This document shows, in pieces, positions 60,603 to 64,000 of a DNA stretch of 64,000 nucleotides. Source of the DNA: an uncultured Clostridia bacterium (GTDB lineage: Bacteria; Bacillota; Clostridia; Oscillospirales; Ruminococcaceae); NCBI GenBank assembly GCA_945876435.1, contig CAMCOD010000006.1, forward strand, positions 1 through 64,000, in the 5' to 3' direction. Position 1 is the first letter of the stretch. Each line of letters begins with the position of its first letter. The notes under the pieces were generated by a model that had not been told where the DNA came from, ran no database searches, and saw only the letters and a program-made list of their open reading frames with translations. Position numbers and translations under genes: made by a program.

Positions 60603-61886
60603 TTGAAACTGGAACTCGGTAATATCATTATCAATGACATTCAGTTTACAAATGAAGGATCAAAAGTTGAAAACGGCGTACTGTACGTAAACCAGGAAGA
60701 GATCAAAGAACTCGTACTGGAAGACAGCAACATCGATACCTGCGAAGTATTCATTGCTCGTCCAGGCGAAAGCGTTCGTATTACCCCTGTTAAAGACGTA
60801 ATCGAACCACGCGTTAAAGTTGAAGGCCCTGGCGGTATGTTCCCAGGCTGGATCGCTAAAGTTGATACCGTTGGCAGCGGCAAAACCAACGTTCTGAAAG
60901 GTGCTGCTGTTGTTACCACCGGTAAAATCGTAGGTTTCCAGGAAGGTATCATCGATATGTCCGGCCCTGGCGCTGATTACACCCCATTCTCCAAAACCTA
61001 CAACCTGGTTGTTAAAATGGAACCAGTTGAAGGCCTGAAACAGCATGAACATGAATACGCTCTGCGTATCGCTGGCTTCAAAGTTGCTTGCTTCCTGGGC
61101 GCACTGGGCAAGAACCTGACCCCAGACGAAGTTGAAACCTTCGAGTTCGACAACCTGGTTGAATCCGCTCGCAAATACCCAGAACTGCCACGCGTTGCTT
61201 ACGTTCAGATGCTCCAGTCTCAGGGTCTGCTGCACGACACCTATGTATACGGCGTTGATGCTAAGAGAACTCTGACCACCATCATCAACCCACTGGAAAC
61301 CATGGACGGCGCTATCGTATCCGGTAACTGCGTATCTTCCTGCGACAAGAACCCAACCTATGTTCACCAGAACAACAGAGTTATCCGCGAACTGTTCAAA
61401 GCTCACGGCAAGACCCTGAACTTCATGGGCATGATCATCACCAACGAAAACGTATACCTGGCTGATAAAGAGCGTTCTTCCAACTGGTCTGCTAAACTGG
61501 CTGAGTACCTTGGCTGCGACGGCGTTATCATTTCTCAGGAAGGCTTCGGTAACCCAGATACCGACCTGATCATGAACACCAAGAAGATCGAAGCAAAAGG
61601 CATCAAGACCGTTATCATCACCGACGAATACGCTGGTCGTGACGGTAAATCCCAGTCTCTGGCTGACGCTGATGCTTCTGCAAACGCAGTAGTAACCGGC
61701 GGTAACGCTAACCAGGTTATCGTTCTGCCTCCAATGGAAACCGTATATGGTCACCTGCACTTTGTAGATACCATCGCTGGTGGTTCTGCAAACAACATTG
61801 ACGCTCACGGCAACATCACTGTTGAAATCCAGGCTATCACCGGTGCTACCAACGAAACCGGCTTCCATAACCTGAGCGCTCGCTAA
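60603..61886 (+). CDS. grdE: Glycine reductase component B, alpha/beta proprotein
   Basis: A 427-residue proprotein of the substrate-specific component B of glycine (or sarcosine/betaine) reductase. In studied species GrdE is cleaved at a Cys to give two subunits, the new N-terminus carrying a carbonyl group that binds the amino acid; the matching site here is GNCVSSCDKN, Cys243. TTG 60603 is the start: AAGGAGG is 8 nt upstream, and it gives the expected MKLELGN N-terminus, whereas the upstream GTG overlaps that site. Pro is nearly always CCA and codons look optimised. Which of GrdE, GrdG or GrdI it is cannot be fixed by sequence alone. Confidence 0.9.
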   Translation: MKLELGNIIINDIQFTNEGSKVENGVLYVNQEEIKELVLEDSNIDTCEVFIARPGESVRITPVKDVIEPRVKVEGPGGMFPGWIAKVDTVGSGKTNVLKGAAVVTTGKIVGFQEGIIDMSGPGADYTPFSKTYNLVVKMEPVEGLKQHEHEYALRIAGFKVACFLGALGKNLTPDEVETFEFDNLVESARKYPELPRVAYVQMLQSQGLLHDTYVYGVDAKRTLTTIINPLETMDGAIVSGNCVSSCDKNPTYVHQNNRVIRELFKAHGKTLNFMGMIITNENVYLADKERSSNWSAKLAEYLGCDGVIISQEGFGNPDTDLIMNTKKIEAKGIKTVIITDEYAGRDGKSQSLADADASANAVVTGGNANQVIVLPPMETVYGHLHFVDTIAGGSANNIDAHGNITVEIQAITGATNETGFHNLSAR

Positions 61887-61915
61887 GAGATTATAAAGAA
61901 GGGAGTAATACAACA

Positions 61916-63232
61916 ATGAGTAAAATTAAAATTGTTCAGTATATCAACCAGTTCTTTGCTCAGATCGGTGGCGAAGAGAAAGCTGATATCAAACCAGAAC
62001 TGAGAGAAGGCGTTGTTGGTCCTGGTCTGGCATTCAACCAGGCTTTCGGCGACGAAGCTGAAATCGTAGCTACCGTTATCTGCGGTGACTCCTACTTCGG
62101 TGAAAACATTGAGAAAGCTTCCGCAGAAGTTATCGAGATGGTTAAATCCGTTAACCCTGATATGTTCATCGCTGGCCCTGCATTCAACGCTGGTCGTTAT
62201 GGTGTAGCTTGCGGTACTATCTCTAAAGCTGTTAAAGACGCTCTGAACATTCCAGTACTGACCGGTATGTATGTTGAAAACCCAGGTGCTGATATGTTCA
62301 AAAAGGATATCTACATTGTATCCACCAAAAACTCCGCTGCTGGTATGAGAGATGCCATCAAGAAAATGGCTCCTCTGGCTCTCAAACTGGCAAAAGGCGA
62401 GCCAATCGGCGCTTCCTGCGTAGAAGGCTACATGCCAAACGGCGTTCGCGTAAACCTGTTCGAAAAAGAATGCGGCGCTGCTCGTGCAGTTAAAATGCTG
62501 GTTGCAAAACTGAACAACAAACCTTTCGAAACCGAATTCCCAATGCCTGACTTTGACCGCGTAGATCCAAATCCAGCTGTTAAAGACATGGCTCACGCTA
62601 CTGTTGCTCTGTGCACCTCCGGTGGTATCGTTCCTCACGGCAACCCAGACAGAATCGAGTCCTCTTCCGCATCCAAATACGGTGAGTACGACATCACTGG
62701 CGTTGAAGATCTGGACGCTGCTGGTTGGGAAACCGCACACGGCGGCTACGACCCTGTATACGCTAACGAAGACGCTGACCGCGTTCTGCCAGTTGACGTA
62801 ATGAGAGAGTTCGAAAAAGCCGGCAAGATCGGTAAACTCTACAACAAATTCTACACCACCGTTGGTAACGGTACCGCAGTTCTTTCTTCCAAGAAATTCG
62901 CTGAAGAATACGCTGCTAAAATGAAAGCAGACGGCGTTGACTGCGTAATTATGACCTCTACCTGAGGTACCTGCACACGTTGCGGCGCAACGATGGTAAA
63001 AGAAATCGAACGTGCTGGCCTGCCAGTTGTACACGTTTGCACAGTAACCCCAATTTCCATGACCGTTGGTGCTAACAGAATCGTACCAGCAATCGCTATT
63101 CCTCACCCACTGGGCAACCCAGCTCTGAGCAAAGAGGAAGAGCTCCACATCAGAAGATGCATCTGCGAGACCGCTTTGAAAGCTCTGCAGACCGAAGTTA
63201 CCGAGCAGACTATCTTCGATGTTAAATACTAA
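61916..63232 (+). CDS. grdB: Glycine reductase component B, selenoprotein gamma subunit
   Basis: A 438-residue selenoprotein with an in-frame TGA at 62963-62965 decoded as Sec350. The motif is STU-GTC-TRC (U-x2-C-x2-C), the known GrdB active site, where Sec350 matches the studied enzyme. It removes the amino group from the bound substrate together with GrdE, passing a carboxymethyl group to selenoprotein A (not in the window). Reading continues in frame to 63232 with family-typical PHPLGNPALSKEEE. A SECIS-like hairpin lies just after the TGA. Confidence 0.96.
62978..62992 (+). other. Candidate bacterial SECIS apex hairpin
   Basis: CGTTGC-GGC-GCAACG is a 6-bp stem with a 3-nt loop beginning 13 nt after the Sec UGA, at the distance bacterial SelB-binding hairpins use. 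Confidence 0.6.
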
Positions 63233-63250
63233 TCGTTAGTATTTAATTCA

Positions 63251-63290
63251 ATATCACAGGGGGTCCGGTTTCCGGACTCCCCTATGATAT
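63251..63290 (+). other. Strong hairpin between grdB and trxB
   Basis: ATATCA-AGGGG-TCCGG pairs with CCGGA-CCCCT-TGATAT with one mismatch and one bulge around TTT. No T run follows, so it more likely stabilises or processes the mRNA than ends it. Confidence 0.7.
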
Positions 63291-63321
63291 AGACTAATTT
63301 ATCACAAGGGAGATAATAACA

Positions 63322-64000
63322 ATGGATATGCAGAATGTTTATGACATCGTCATCATTGGTGCTGGCCCTGCTGGCCTGACCGCTGCTCTGTATGCTGGTA
63401 GAGCAAGAATGAAAACCCTGCTCATCGAAAAAGAAAAAGATGGTGGCCAGATCGTAATCACCAATGAGATCGAAAACTATCCAGGCGCTTTGGATGAAGA
63501 ATCCGGCCCATCCCTGATCGCCAGAATGACCAAACAGGTTGAAAAATTCGGCGCTGACAGAGTATTCGACACTATCGTAGATGTTGAACTGGAAGGCAAG
63601 ATCAAACATCTGAAAGGCAACAAAGGCGATTACTACACCAAAACTGTAATCATCGCTACTGGTGCCAGCCCACGTCCAATCGGTTGCCCAGGCGAAAAAG
63701 AATTCACCGGTAAAGGTGTTTCTTACTGCGCTACTTGTGATGCAAACTTCTTTGAAGACTTCGAAGTTTATGTAGTAGGCGGCGGTGACTCCGCTGTTGA
63801 AGAGGCTATGTACCTCACCAAATTCGCAAGAAAAGTTACTCTGATCCACAGACGTGACGAACTGAGAGCCGCAAAATCCATTCAGGAGAAAGCATTCAAA
63901 AATCCAAAGATGGAATTCATGTGGAACTCCGCTGTTGAAGAGATCAAAGGCGATGGCGTCGTAACTTCTATGGTTATCCGCGACACCAAGACCGGCGAAC
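63322..64000 (+). CDS. trxB: Thioredoxin reductase (3' end outside the window)
   Basis: The first 226 residues of a thioredoxin reductase. The FAD-binding GAGPAGLTAALYAGRA (13-28), the redox-active CATC (about 136-139) and the NADPH-binding VGGGDSAVEEA are present. In glycine reductase systems TrxB with thioredoxin brings electrons from NADPH to the selenoproteins. Codon use is as optimised as in grdE and grdB. It runs off the window; trxA, grdA, grdC and grdD are expected next. Confidence 0.95.
   Translation, partial: MDMQNVYDIVIIGAGPAGLTAALYAGRARMKTLLIEKEKDGGQIVITNEIENYPGALDEESGPSLIARMTKQVEKFGADRVFDTIVDVELEGKIKHLKGNKGDYYTKTVIIATGASPRPIGCPGEKEFTGKGVSYCATCDANFFEDFEVYVVGGGDSAVEEAMYLTKFARKVTLIHRRDELRAAKSIQEKAFKNPKMEFMWNSAVEEIKGDGVVTSMVIRDTKTGE

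Noticed and set aside
60660..63148. Two long frames opposite grdE and grdB
   Set aside because: They arise from the same codon bias; aromatic-rich composition and no ribosome sites.

Overview
The window looks like chromosome from an anaerobic, endospore-forming, amino-acid-fermenting member of the Clostridia (Firmicutes). Sporulation genes (spoIIP, gpr, spoIIE), a HrcA/CIRCE-controlled htpG, strong AGGAGG-type ribosome sites and a selenocysteine-containing glycine reductase component all point that way. Genus cannot be read from the sequence. I saw no phage, insertion sequence, CRISPR array, tRNA or rRNA.

Layout. 0.2-5.5 kb: degV, hflKC, an SDR oxidoreductase and the rplM-rpsI ribosomal operon. 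5.7-14.3 kb: murD, two tandem M42 aminopeptidases, a GNAT gene and a PLP enzyme of the methionine gamma-lyase/aluminium-resistance family form one run; then a UGA-interrupted GNAT gene, lexA with a kinase fusion gene, and a small membrane protein. 14.4-24.1 kb: spoIIP and gpr tail to tail, an orphan peptide-binding lipoprotein, and a five-gene peptide ABC importer whose first gene has a structured leader. 24.2-35.7 kb: a MATE pump behind a MarR-like dyad, two G5-domain cell-wall proteins, a HAD phosphatase, an ABC/FtsX exporter with a very long coiled coil, its TipA-like MerR regulator, and an ECF S component. 35.8-45.6 kb: a cysteine-rich VWA protein, a Cu/Zn-SOD-like protein, a flavodoxin, a second MATE pump, spoIIE, the minimal SmsC-SmsB Fe-S scaffold pair, and a CofE-like ligase. 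45.7-52.5 kb: a broken Nudix gene, a nucleotidyltransferase, a TIM-barrel protein, and btuFCD behind a cobalamin riboswitch; then an AEC transporter. 52.5-56.7 kb: htpG and a DEAD-box helicase, divergent. 56.7-64 kb: a selenium/sulfur cluster (DUF3343, yedF, yedE and a divergent cysteine-desulfurase-like gene) followed by grdX-grdE-grdB-trxB, with trxB running off the end.

How it fits together. The right end is a selenium-dependent Stickland module: GrdE and the selenoprotein GrdB form substrate-specific component B of glycine (or sarcosine/betaine) reductase, TrxB supplies electrons, and the adjacent yedE/yedF/DUF3343/desulfurase genes plausibly supply selenium. The peptide importer, the M42 peptidases and B12 uptake fit amino-acid fermentation. 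Both ABC import operons carry an intrinsic terminator between the binding-protein gene and the permease gene, which would set excess binding protein. The most interesting unexplained signals are two structured 5' leaders (oppA-like gene, 18375-18460; yedE, 58395-58447), a leader attenuator before the DEAD-box helicase, and two genes with in-frame UGA that do not look like selenoproteins.
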